From assembly GCA_963575745.1 (NCBI GenBank), contig CAUYUJ010015942.1:32501-96500 (forward strand): a stretch of 64,000 nt of DNA, read 5' to 3'. The translations under genes were made by a program, and so were the position numbers. This DNA is from Prorocentrum cordatum (taxonomy: Eukaryota > Sar > Dinophyceae > Prorocentrales > Prorocentraceae). Of this stretch, positions 22,139 to 32,090 are shown in pieces; the stretch's first letter is position 1, and the number at the start of each line of letters is the position of its first letter. The notes under the pieces are model-generated. The model searched no databases, was not told the origin of the DNA, and was given only the letters and a program-made list of their open reading frames with translations.

Positions 22139-25100
22139 TCAGCGTTGTGCAGGACGGCACGCGTGTTCTGCTCGGCGGGCGCCCTGGCCACCTGCGCCTC
22201 TGGCCCAAGGCGGAAGCGGAAGCCTGGACGGCTGGCTCGCCTGCGGAGGCGCGAGCACGGCGGACGCCGACTGATGCGCCGCCGCCTTCAGCAGCAGGGA
22301 CTTCGCGTCGCACAAGTCCTTCCACCGCTGGACGCGGGCGACCGCTTCGGCAGCTGTCAACCCCGCGGGTGCCTTGTCGGGACGGCACGGGACCGAGAGG
22401 CGCCGGAACGAGCCCTCGATCGCGTCCCTGTGGGCGCCCTCCGCGACCCCGAGCACTTGGCGGGCTCGGCCCAGGCGGGCGGCGCGCTGGAAGGCGTGAG
22501 GTGTCGCGGCCTCGCGGCCCGTCGGGAAGTCGCGCCCAACTGTGCGAGCTTGGCCACCCCCGACGGCAGGCTGGGGGGCCGACCGCGTCTTGGGACGCGC
22601 GTCGGGGGCCGACGAGAGCGCGGGGGGAGCAACAAGGCGGGCTGCCCCCTCCGCGCAGCTGCCGGGACCCTCGTCGCGCGGCTGGAACAGCGCGTTCCGC
22701 GGCCCCACACGGGGGCCGAGCGCCTCAGCGGGCGCCCCGTCAGCGCTGCAGGCGCCAGGGGCTCCGGCAGTTGGCCCCTCGGCGTCGTCTGCAGCGGCGG
22801 TCAGCCCCACGCCCGCCGCGAGGGGGGAACAGGCCGCCCCATTGTGGCCCACGGGGCTGTCGAGGAGCCCTCGAGACAGCAGCAACGCGACAAGGCGTCC
22901 CCACAGACATGTGGGATAAGGTGCACGGGAGTCCGCGTATGCGACACAATCAAACCTGGTGAAGTCTCCCGCTTCGGCTTCAACCAGCCAGGACGGTGGA
23001 GGTATAGAAGGGGGCCTGACGGGGCGATTCCTGGTAGGATCGTCTGCTCGATGCACATCCGTTGGCACGTATAACCCTCCCATATAAAGACCTCCCCCGA
23101 TCACATAAGGCAAAGTGGTGGAAAGAACGTGGGACAACCCAGGGGAGCTGCTACGCCCGTGAGCGGACGCCCCCAGGGCCACCTTCGAGTCCAGAAGAAC
23201 TGGAATACGGGAGTCTGGGATCCGAATACAGCAGTACTTGCAAAGACTCTTATAAACGGTGGTCTCGAGGATGTTGATGTGACGCGGCATGCGGAACTCC
23301 CATTTATACGCCAAGCGAAAGCGAATCGCCTCCGAGAGCTCGGTTACCCAGCGCGGCGCGACGGGAGGCTCAAGAGAAGGCAGCCCCAGGTCGCGGTGCA
23401 GCTGGGTAAGCTCAGGGCCCAAGGATTCGCCGCGGCTCAGAACGGCGAGGAGGCTCCGATTGTGCAGAATCGTGTGCCACCCCCCGTGCTCAGATCGCCG
23501 CCACAGCTCGGCAGACAACTGGGAGCTGATCGGAGCGCGGACCACTCCCCCCCAGCCGAGGGATGCGTCCGTACCGAACACTTCGGAGCAGGGGCGCGCC
23601 CGAAGGTCGGTTATAGCGGTGAAGGCCAGAAAGGTACAAGCCAAAAGTTCGTCACGCACCGAGGGAGGAAGATCGTACTCGATCCCGTCCTCAGTTGCCA
23701 GACGTGACAGAAAGTTGTAGACATGCGTAAATATGGCCAACAGTGGGCGGCGGTAGAGGAAAACTTGCACCCAACAACCGACAAGAGATGACAAGAGGGA
23801 CCGTGTAGTGATGCCGAGATAAATCTGTATCAAGGTCAGCCTGCACAGGGCAACGGTCCGCACCAGGGGGGCGCAGACGATACCGATACGTCCCTCTACT
23901 TCGGCCCCCACCACAACTTTGTGCGTCTCCCCGCGGGCGCGTTTGCCTGGGTGCTGCACCAGGCCCACGCGCGGGTACCCTTTGTCGCAGGCGGCGAAGA
24001 CCTCGCGATCCCGACGATGAGGGTCGTCAGGGCGAGGCGCCGTCCCACGCCAGGAGAGCTTTTGGAAGCCAGTATGGTCGTCAATGTTCAGCATCTCCAC
24101 GAAAGGGCCCCGGGGGAAGGGCAACCGATGCACGACTTGTTCGTGAGGTCGTAAGGCGCCGAAACTGCGCAGAACACCCTCATGGGCTGAGTTGGCAATT
24201 TCAACCGCCATGTTGTCGCCCATCGCAAGAGCGTTCAAGCATGGGGCGACGTCCACGCCCTCGAGCTCGGGCCGCCAGGCGCGAAATGCCTTGAAGCGGG
24301 CCGAAGGCAGGCGAACTCGCAGAGCGTTTCGCCGAGCGCGGGCGGGGGGGACGCGGAACGTGTAGTAGAACTCCCGCAAGTCGTCGCAGGAGACCGCCAA
24401 CCACTCGCCAGGCTCCAGGCCCAGGCGGCACAGCAGGAAGCCCTGGCCGAGCCGCTGCGTGCTGGACGAGATGGAGGCGCAGCGGCTGTTGACCACTGTA
24501 GGGTTAAGGATCAGACGATCGAAGTCGCTGTCCTTTGGAACCCTGAAAGCTCCACAAGCTTCATCCCAGGCGAGGTCCGAAGCGGGAGTCAGGTAGAGAG
24601 CGCCGCAGGCGTCCCACTTCTGGAGCAGGGCCCACAGCTCAGCGCGGTCCATATGGACACGTGCACCCTTCTGGCCTGAAGGCCACTCTGCCGACGGCAG
24701 CCGCATCACCTCGGGGTCGAGGAACGCCTCGCGCACACGCGCGTCGGAGAGGAAGGGAGTGGGATCGAACTCGGGCGAGTAATCCCACTTGATGCGGGAG
24801 GCCCGGACCTTGAGGTCGAAGGGCTCGGCTTGGGTGGGGTCCCAGGCCGCCGCAGAAGCCAACGAACCAGGCACGGGCGGAGCGCTGGTCGGGCAGTGCC
24901 GCATGGGGGCAGGCACGGAAGAGGAGGAGGTGAAGGAAGCCTCAAGAGCTACGACATGGGTGGCCAGGCCATGGAGCGAGACTTCGGTGGAGTCGAACTT
25001 GGCGAAAGCCCGACCAAGGTCGCTCTTGCCACCGCGGGCAAGGCGAACTGCGATCCGACACAACCGCTCAATGCGGGAGCGAACGCCCTCCTGGCAGGGC

Positions 25101-25837
25101 GAGGCCGTGGCGCGGACTCGGGCTTCGGCGGGAGCGAAGCTAGGGTGACCCAGCGTGAGCCAGTTCAACGCAATAACGGAATACTGCGCAAGAGTCCGTG
25201 CCGCGCGCCTGAGCCGCCAACGCTCCCTGCGCCTCGCTGACAGACCATCAGGCGGGGGACCAAGAGGTGGGGCAGGCGGACACGGCCAAGGATCGCGGGG
25301 AGGCGGCCCCAAAAAGTACGGGTCGTCCCGATCCAACGCACGCAAAGATGAGCGGGAGAATGAGCCCAGTGAACAACGAGCACCCATCCCGACCTGAGAC
25401 AGCGCAGCTGCCCAGTGGGTGATATCGATGTTTGCGCCAGGAAAAAGACGCAGCAAGGAAGACACGTCAGCGACAAAGGGCGCGACTTTAGCAAGGGCAG
25501 CGGGGGTGCACGCGACAGGACGCGCGCCAGCAAGGACACCGCTCTCAGGGGCTGCACACCCCGTGCGGGGGGAGCTCGACTGAGGGCAGTGGTGGCCAAA
25601 ATGGCCGGGTGGATACGAGGGGCGGCTCGGAGCGAAGCGAGAGGCGTGATGGCGGAACGAACTCCTCCCTGCGGGGCCGCACCAGCATCGCTGGAAGAGC
25701 GCATTCCTACCCTCACGGCCTCGCTGCGCCCAAGCGCGCCTAGCAGCCGCAGCAGCGTCAGCACGGACTGACTGCGGCGCTGAACCTCGGCCACTGGAGG
25801 CAGCTCCCTCGCAGGTGACGGGCAGCAGCGGTCCCGT
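22139..25837 (-). CDS. Reverse transcriptase-RNase H with J-domain-like C-terminus
   Basis: The open frame runs through 22139 and is part of a 2255-codon open stretch. The start is not visible, so I begin it where the gag-like frame ends. Order on the protein: RT fingers FDRLILNPTVVNSR; motif A LAVSCDDLREFYYTF; motif B region LAMGDNMAVEIANSAH; motif C MLNIDDHTGF (about 24092-24050, NIDD in place of YxDD); RNase H EVFGTDASLGWGG (about 23590-23526), NILETTVYKSL, LLDSKVALGASA and LYVPTDVHRADDPTR. Then, after a glycine/alanine linker, comes VLGVAEGAHRDAIEGSFRRL, CRPDKAP and a closing helix, which matches the layout of a DnaJ J domain with RPD instead of HPD. It is the most intact RT here. The frame is lost soon after the J-like part. 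Confidence 0.75.
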   Translation of the reverse strand, partial: TGPLLPVTCEGAASSGRGSAPQSVRADAAAAARRAWAQRGREGRNALFQRCWCGPAGRSSFRHHASRFAPSRPSYPPGHFGHHCPQSSSPRTGCAAPESGVLAGARPVACTPAALAKVAPFVADVSSLLRLFPGANIDITHWAAALSQVGMGARCSLGSFSRSSLRALDRDDPYFLGPPPRDPWPCPPAPPLGPPPDGLSARRRERWRLRRAARTLAQYSVIALNWLTLGHPSFAPAEARVRATASPCQEGVRSRIERLCRIAVRLARGGKSDLGRAFAKFDSTEVSLHGLATHVVALEASFTSSSSVPAPMRHCPTSAPPVPGSLASAAAWDPTQAEPFDLKVRASRIKWDYSPEFDPTPFLSDARVREAFLDPEVMRLPSAEWPSGQKGARVHMDRAELWALLQKWDACGALYLTPASDLAWDEACGAFRVPKDSDFDRLILNPTVVNSRCASISSSTQRLGQGFLLCRLGLEPGEWLAVSCDDLREFYYTFRVPPARARRNALRVRLPSARFKAFRAWRPELEGVDVAPCLNALAMGDNMAVEIANSAHEGVLRSFGALRPHEQVVHRLPFPRGPFVEMLNIDDHTGFQKLSWRGTAPRPDDPHRRDREVFAACDKGYPRVGLVQHPGKRARGETHKVVVGAEVEGRIGIVCAPLVRTVALCRLTLIQIYLGITTRSLLSSLVGCWVQVFLYRRPLLAIFTHVYNFLSRLATEDGIEYDLPPSVRDELLACTFLAFTAITDLRARPCSEVFGTDASLGWGGVVRAPISSQLSAELWRRSEHGGWHTILHNRSLLAVLSRGESLGPELTQLHRDLGLPSLEPPVAPRWVTELSEAIRFRLAYKWEFRMPRHINILETTVYKSLCKYCCIRIPDSRIPVLLDSKVALGASAHGRSSSPGLSHVLSTTLPYVIGGGLYMGGLYVPTDVHRADDPTRNRPVRPPSIPPPSWLVEAEAGDFTRFDCVAYADSRAPYPTCLWGRLVALLLSRGLLDSPVGHNGAACSPLAAGVGLTAAADDAEGPTAGAPGACSADGAPAEALGPRVGPRNALFQPRDEGPGSCAEGAARLVAPPALSSAPDARPKTRSAPQPAVGGGQARTVGRDFPTGREAATPHAFQRAARLGRARQVLGVAEGAHRDAIEGSFRRLSVPCRPDKAPAGLTAAEAVARVQRWKDLCDAKSLLLKAAAHQSASAVLAPPQASQPSRLPLPPWARGAGGQGARRAEHACRPAQR

Positions 25838-28800
25838 CACTGCTTCTGGGGTGGCACCTTCGGTACCTTGGGAGGCACCTTTGGAGTCCTGGGCTGCTTG
25901 GGTACGTGAGGCGGCTGCTGGGGAAGCGCGGCGGCGCGCTCGGCGTCGAGGCGCGTCCGAAAAACCTGCAGCTCCTTCATGTACTCGCCCTGCGCGGACA
26001 GCCAGCGGAAGTCCACGAGGGGTGAAAACGGGGACTGCGCCTCGCGCTCCGTGTGCTGACTGGTGACGCGACATGGAGTGGGCTCCACCCCCGTGAGGAA
26101 CCATGCGGCCTCTAGGCAGCCGCGGTCCCCCGCCTGCTGATCGATGAACATGCACTGGCAGGTCAGCAGCGTCTGAACCCCGAGCGGGTCTCGCACGGCG
26201 GGACCGTGCTGCGCCAAGGTAGCATGCCAAGCGCGCCGCCGTGCGATCCCCCGCATCTGAGTGGACGAAGAGTTGAGGTCGCCCGAAGATGCGGACGGGG
26301 CCTGAGCGTAGTCGCTCAGAAACCCCAGTAGCGGATGAGCTGCTGGGCGGGAGCCCCGCCCCTGCTGCAGGGCTAGGGCTGGAGACTGATGCAAGCACAT
26401 CAGCGCCATGCTGAGGTCCGACTGGGGAGCCGCAGGAGGCGGGTCCACGGCGTCCGCGCCGCCCGCCTCGGCGAAGCCGCCGACCGAGGCAAGGTCGTGT
26501 TGCCCAGGCGGAGGCGCGGGGCCCAGCGGCGAAAGGCTTTGCTGATGGCCTTGGGGTGGCCAGGGGCAATGCAGCCATCCTGTCGGCCACGTCAGCCAGG
26601 TCCGAAGGAACCCCGAGCGACCGCGGCAGGTCGTGAGCGCTCGAATGACCCGCTGAGTCTGACAGGGGCGCGGGAAGGTCGCCGCGAACCCTGGGCGCCC
26701 GCAGCACGTCGCGTGGACTCGAGCAGATAGCACCGCTCGTAGGAGACACGAAGGCGGCCGGCGACGCGTCGAGTCGGCGCAGAGAAGAAGGGCACCGAAC
26801 GTGGGCTGACGACGTCCCGTTGCCAACGCGGGACGCGCCCGCGCCACATGGAGTAGGATTTCGTGCACCTGACACGTCGACCCCGCTCGCGGGACAGGTC
26901 GGCGGCCAGAGCCCGCCCGGGTCGCCCGTGCAGCCGAACTCAGAAGTAGACTCTGCCAGCACCGACGCTGTGTCGGGCGGGGGCGTGGGGGGGTCCCCAT
27001 GCACCCCGAGCGACCGCGGCAAGTCGCAAGTGCCCGAGCCCGCAGCACCGCGCGAAGGCACAGCGGCGGCGGGTGGAGGAGTAGCCTGGCAAGCAGCCGC
27101 AACGAGAACCCCCCGTGAAACAGCGGCATCGGCGGCTGACGCCATCGCATATGTCCTCATGTGGGGCGGCAGGGCTGACAAGGATGAGGCTGGATCCCCG
27201 AATAGCCCGAGCGAGTGCAACAAATCGCGGGCGCCCGCACGCGGGGATGGACCACTGGCGGCGGGCGCGCCGACACCACCCACGAGGCTGGTAGGCGGTG
27301 GGAGCCCTCCGAAATCACCATACCAACCCAAGTCACGGGCAGCGCACGCCCAAAGTGAGGCGGGATCAACAGCGTTACGGTGGAGCGACGGGAGCGCCTC
27401 TGGGTCGGCGAGACCTGGCGGCGGCCCCGCCCGCCCGGCTTGGAAGGGCGATCCACCACCGACGAGAAACGACTCCGCGGGCGTGCACGGACTGATCGCA
27501 GGCGGCACCCGAGCGCCGGCCTCCATGCCGGAGAAACGCGGAAGCGATTCCACACGCCACACATCCGGCTCCAACGGCGCGACCAAACCGGGTGGCGGAC
27601 GAGGAGGCAACCCCGTCGGAACCCGTGGCGACGGCGGCCTTCGCTCGGCAGCCGATGGAGGGCCAAGGCCCGGAGGGGGGCCGATACCCAATTCGGCGAG
27701 GCCTGGGGGCGGCAGGGGACGCCTGCCCTGCAGCGTCGGCGGCGGGAGGGTGCAGATAAGGGGCACACCGCGCTGAACGTCAAAGGCGCTCGCCAACAAA
27801 GCGGGTGGCTCAGCTGATGACGCGTCCCACCAGGACGAGGACAGGCCCGCCGCGTCGGTGCCTGGAACCCGGAAGGCCGCGCGAAGCGGCCACTCGGTGC
27901 CCGCTGAGCAAGCGGGGCCCCGGTCGAGCCATGGCGTTGTGAGGGGGGGAGGGGAGTGAGTGAGGAGGTGGAGGTTAGCAGGACTCTCCTCCTCCCATTC
28001 CCCCGTCCCCAAGGCGGTTCCCTTCGCGCGCTCTGCCTCCTCGCCCGCGGTTCGGCGGGCGTGAGGCTGGCTCAGAGTTGCAGTGGGCTGCGGGCGGTGC
28101 GTACTGCGCGGCGGTGGCTGGTGGGGCGCGAGCAGTAGACCGTTCCTCCCTCTGGCGGCTTGTTCTTCGCTGCGGAGACCCAGGTCTTCAGCCTCCTCGT
28201 ACCCCTCCTCGTCCTCGTCGTTTCCCCCCGCCTCGATGGAAGAAGAGGGAGGCGAGGGGAGGAAAGGCGGGAGCTTTTGGGTTCGCGTCGCTGAGGCAGC
28301 GCTCCGCTGAGCAGTCTCGTTGCGAGAGCGCCTGCCGGCGAGCGGTCGCGCGGCAGCAGCTGTAGCAAAGGAGCGTAGGTCGGGCCAGATGGGACCTCCG
28401 CCGACAAGCGGATGCGCCATCCAGGCGGCCAGAAGGGAGAGGAAGAGCAGAGCGTGCGCGAGCGAGCGCGAGCGAGCGAAGCTCGCGCGGAACGGCTCAG
28501 GAGGACCGTCCGAGGGGCTCGGCCCCGCGAGGCGGTGAGGGCCGCCTCGAGCTGAGCGCGGCGCGCTGAGCGGGCGCCGACGAAGGCACCGACCCCGGGA
28601 CGCAGGGCCCGAGCCCTGTCGAGCGCCTGGGCTCCTGGCCCGCAAGCAAGCGCTCGGGCCGCGCGGCGGTCCTGCTCGAGCGGAGCAGGCGCCGCACCGC
28701 GCGGCCAGGCGAAGGGCCAGAGCCTCCGCCACAGGCACGGGCCCAGCAGCCCGGAGCAGCAGCCTGCGCAGGCGCTGCACGCGGCCGTCACCCAGAGGAG

Positions 28801-28906
28801 GGCAGCGACCGTCGAGAGCAGCCGGGGAGAGGCCCCGCTGCTCAACTCCACCGCCTGCCCGAGGCAGACGGTGGGACAGGCAGAGCCCGCCGAGGGGAGG
28901 GGGCAA
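25837..28906 (-). pseudogene. Proline-rich gag-like region of YR-A, one frame switch
   Basis: From 28906 to about 26560 the frame reads proline/alanine-rich sequence with PPPGL repeats and at least six degenerate copies of a motif like DLPRSLGVHGDP spaced along it. Near 26560 the sensible frame switches to one that reads SDLSMALMCLHQSPALALQQ, GVQTLLTCQCMFIDQQAGDR, FSPLVDFRWLSAQGEYMKEL and a PKVPPKVPKVPP tail, ending at 25837 just before the RT frame takes over. The position (5' of RT) and globular C-terminal part fit a gag-like nucleocapsid precursor. No zinc knuckle is seen. The 5' end overlaps an arginine-rich segment that may be untranslated leader. Confidence 0.45.
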
Positions 28907-29119
28907 ACGGCCCCCTCACCCCCAGGCGGGTCTGCCTGTTGGGTGGACCAGGCGGTAGCGGAGGCCCCTGGTCCTGAAACACAGAAACGGGGGCGGCGAC
29001 GAGCCGCTCGCAGAGCGCGGCCCGCACCCCCCGAAAAAGAATGTCCCCCGCGCCCTGGAGAGCCACCTACGCGATCGCCTGCATAAGGCGCCCGCGCGCG
29101 CGGCCGAGGGGGGCGCTTT

Positions 29120-29180
29120 GGGGCTGAGAAGCTGCAGAGACAGCAAGAGCGCGGGTCGCAAGGAGAATAGAGAGGAGCAT
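29120..29180 (-). repeat. YR-A terminal repeat A1
   Basis: 61-bp copy at the 5' end of the element. It is followed outside by GTTTACTATTTTTC and then ATT/CCT-rich DNA. Confidence 0.9.
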
Positions 29181-29291
29181 GTTTACTATTTTTCATTTTC
29201 CTCCTCCTCTTCCTCCTCCTCTTCTTCTTTTCTCATTATGATTATTAGTGTTAGTACTGTTTCCTCTTATGGTTCTTATGTTTCTGCTATG

Positions 29292-29337
29292 TATTATTAC
29301 TATTATTATTATCATCATATTTATTATTAATAATATT

Positions 29338-29410
<73 letters not shown>
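29292..29410. repeat. (ATT)n microsatellite
   Basis: Runs of TAT/ATT with a few interruptions, pure from about 29339 to 29408. It abuts the truncated RT. Confidence 0.95.
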
Positions 29411-29448
29411 TGATTTTATGATTTCCTCTTCTTATTATTATTATGACT

Positions 29449-30761
29449 ATCGACCCATATCCCTTCTGCCGATTGGGTACAAGTTGTGCGCAATGATATT
29501 GTTGTCGCGACTGAAAAAGGCAGGGGCCGAAGAACGCATATGGACCACTCAATTCGGCTTCCGATCTGGCTGGGGAACAGCGGACGCTCTGTTCATCGCC
29601 AGGTGTTTGATCGAGGACACGTGGGACTCCGAAGCAGGCAAGCTGATTCTCCTCGCGCTTGACTGGGCGAAGGCGTTCGACAGCGTGTCTCCCGATGGCT
29701 TGGTGCAGGCGCTCGTCCGCTTCGGTGCGCCCGAGAAATTCGCATCGGCGGTCAAGGCCATATATACTAACCGGAGCTTCTGCGTGCGCGACGCGGGGTC
29801 CATGTCCGACTCAAGGCCGCAAGCGTTCGGGATATCACAGGGATGCCCGCTGTCGCCTTTTCTCTTCTCGATCGTGATGACCCTGCTGATGTTCGACGCG
29901 ACGCGCAGCATGCTCGGCAGAGGCATTCATCAAGATGGCCGGCTGCACCTGAGCGAATTGATCTACGACGATGACACATTGATTGTTGGTGTTACAGAGA
30001 AGTACGTCCGCGATCTCATGGAGAGCATCAGAGAGGCCGGCACCAATTATGGCTTACGTTTGAATTGGGGCAAGCTAGAAGTAATGTCAATTCGTTACCA
30101 GACACAGCTCCTACGCCCTGACGGTCAACCGATCACCCAGAAGGATAACATGGTGTATCTTGGGGGGCTGCTCCACGCAGACGGTGGGAGCGGAGCTGAA
30201 CTCAATCGGCGCATCGGCATGGCCCAGAAAGATTTCGACACGCTGTGCAGACTGTGGAGACACGCAAAGATATGTCTGCCCAAAAAGGTCATGATGTTTG
30301 AAGCCTGTGTCGTGTCCAAGCTGATGTACTGCCTGCACACCCTCTGGTTGAACCAGGCAGAGAGATCGCGACCGGACTCCTTCCAAGCTCGGCGCCTGCG
30401 AAGAATCGCTGGAGTCCCTCACTCCTATCTCAGCCGGGTGTCCAACGCAGCCGTGCTGGAGAGGTGCGGCAGGAATCGTCTGACATCCAGTTTAGCTTGC
30501 AAGCAGCTCGAGCTGATTGAAAAAATCGTTTGTCTACCAGAAGACAATGTCACGCGACGAACGGTATTCCAACCAGGGTCGTTCATCCTAGCCCGCCCTT
30601 TCGGGCCCCGGAGGCGAGGCAGACCGAGGAATACATGGAAGCGTAATGTGTTTGACTTGGCCTGCGCAGCGGCCGGTGGCCGAGACGCCTTGGAGGAGCT
30701 GCGGCGGCACAGACCTGGAGACTGGCGCGGAGTCGCAAGGCGCTTCTCTTCGCAGCTGTAG
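29449..30761 (+). pseudogene. LINE reverse transcriptase, 5'-truncated, frame otherwise open
   Basis: Homology begins abruptly after the ATT array with DYRPISLLPIGYKL. Then follow ILLSRLKKAGAE, the QFGFRSGWGTADAL segment, motif A LALDWAKAFDSV (about 29655-29690), motif B GISQGCPLSPFLF (about 29830), motif C IYDDDTLIV (about 29961-29987, YDDD rather than the usual YADD), LRLNWGKLEVM, the thumb with MVYLGGLLHADG, and a C-terminal GPRRRGRPRNTWKR segment common in LINE proteins. The frame is uninterrupted to the stop at 30759. The endonuclease and first RT block are missing, so the fragment cannot transpose by itself. It is in a clade unlike the LLLDVEKFYDG type at 1-1194. Confidence 0.85.
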
Positions 30762-30886
30762 CATTCAGCAGATATGGATGGTTTGTCTGAATGTAGAGTG
30801 GACTGTCTCTGCTTACGGGGTGGTGGGAGAGCCACTCACATGGACTGAAACAGCGTGAGCAGTGAGCCTGCCAGTACTGTTTCCTC

Positions 30887-31465
30887 CTCGCCCTCCTCCG
30901 CGCCTTCGTCCTCCTCCCCCTCGTCGTCCTCCCCCCCCTTCGCCGCCGCCGTCGTCGCTGTCGGTGTCTGCGCGGCGTCTTCTTGATTCGCAGCCGCGCC
31001 TCCGGCAGCGGAACTTGCTGTTTCACTTATTTGCCAACGCACCCCTGACGTGCACGGCGTTTCGTTCGTATTGTTAGTATGTGTCTTGTTCCTTTTCCTT
31101 TTCCTTTTCCTTTTCCTCCCTCCTCCCTTCTCCCTCCTCCCTCCTCCCTCCTCCCTCCTCCTCCTCAATCCTCCCTCCCCCTCTCCCTCCTCCCTCCCTC
31201 CTCCCTCCCTCCTCCCTCCTCCCTCCTCCTCCGCCCTCCTCCTCCTCCCTCCTCCCTCCTCCCTCCTCCCTCCCCTCCCCCTCCCCCCTCCTCCCTCCTC
31301 CCTCCTCCTCCCTCCTCCCTCTTCCTGCCCTCCTGCCCTCTGCCCTCCTCCCTCCTGCCCTCCTGCCCTCCTGCCCTCCTGCCCCTGCCCTCCTGCCCTC
31401 CTCCCTCCTCCCCCCCCCCCCCCCCCCCCCCTCCCTTCCTTCCCTTCCTTCTGTTTTTTTTTTCA
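30887..31465. repeat. CCT/CCCTCCT tracts
   Basis: 30887-30960 is CCT-rich, 31095-31120 is TTTTCC repeat, and 31120-31440 is CCTCCCT/CTGCCCTC with a run of C at 31411-31430. Non-coding. Confidence 0.9.
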
Positions 31466-32090
31466 AAATGCTGCTCTCGCTGGGGTGCCGGCCTCATCTT
31501 CGGGCCCCGCTCGTTCCGAATCGTGTTCCCGCTGCAACGCTGGCCTCATTTCCGTGCTTCCGCTCGTTCCGAATCGTGTTCCTGCTGCAGCGCTGCCCTC
31601 ATTTCCGCGCCTCCGCTCGTTCCGAATCGTGCTCCCGCTGCAGCGCTGGCGTCATTTCCCGTGCCATGTCACGGCATGCAATGCAATGCTAGGTTGCGTT
31701 CCGGTGCGCGATGTCATGCCTTCAGCTAAAGCTGTGATATGCAGTGTCTCAGCGCCACGTCGTGCTATGCCATGATACGCTTTGATCTTCAACGCCGTGC
31801 TATGCAATGTTCTTATCGGGGCCGCTGTGCGATGCCATGCTTTGCGGTGCTAAGCTTTGTGATGCAATTATTTACTACTCCACGCCACGCCATGCTGTGA
31901 CATACTACGCTTTGCGGTGCTCTTCTGCGCCATGCCACGCCGTGCTCTACAATCCATCGCGTACCCTTTCGGGATCATTGCCCTGCCCGACATCCGACTG
32001 TAAGAATAGAAAGGGGATCTACGCCATGGTAAGGAATGGGAACGAGGGATAGGATGTCAGATATGACGCGAGCGCACCTAGCTTGCCTCC
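31466..32090 (-). repeat. Dispersed repeat family 1, copy 2 (inverted)
   Basis: Reverse complement of 3925-4335. The three 53-bp units start here at 31511, 31564 and 31617 (TCGTTCCGAATCGTG...). Next comes a CATGCAATGC low-complexity part, longer than in copy 1, and finally the CGCGTACCCTTTCGGGATCA and GATGTCAGATATGACGCGAG segments. It passes straight into a CCT tract at its right end, where copy 1 passes into GGA. Confidence 0.88.

Larger units (their letters stand above)
19158..29180 (-). mobile_element. Element YR-A: retrotransposon with split direct repeats
   Basis: Read on the minus strand it runs A1 (29180-29120), gag-like and RT-RNase H ORFs, an SR-rich ORF, B1 (19564-19408), A2 (19409-19349), a 34-bp spacer and B2 (19314-19158). 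A1 equals A2 (61 bp) and B1 equals B2 (157 bp), identical by eye. This A1-ORFs-B1-A2-B2 layout is the split-direct-repeat plan of Ngaro/PAT-like tyrosine-recombinase retrotransposons. No recombinase was found inside, so it would need one in trans or one I failed to see. It sits in ATT-rich DNA and shows no target duplication. Identical repeats suggest a recent insertion. Confidence 0.8.
29253..30886 (+). mobile_element. 5'-truncated LINE with candidate 14-bp target duplication
   Basis: AGTACTGTTTCCTC occurs at 29253-29266 and again at 30873-30886, flanking an ATT microsatellite plus the RT fragment and its 3' tail. Flanking 14-bp direct repeats are what target-primed LINE insertion leaves. 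The ATT array between the left copy and the RT is odd and may be a later expansion or part of the insertion. No poly-A tail is seen at the 3' end. Confidence 0.45.

Noticed and set aside
21505-22962. 485-codon plus-strand frame opposite the RT-RNase H ORF
   Set aside because: Antisense shadow: the minus strand carries RNase H and J-like motifs in the same interval, and the plus frame has none.
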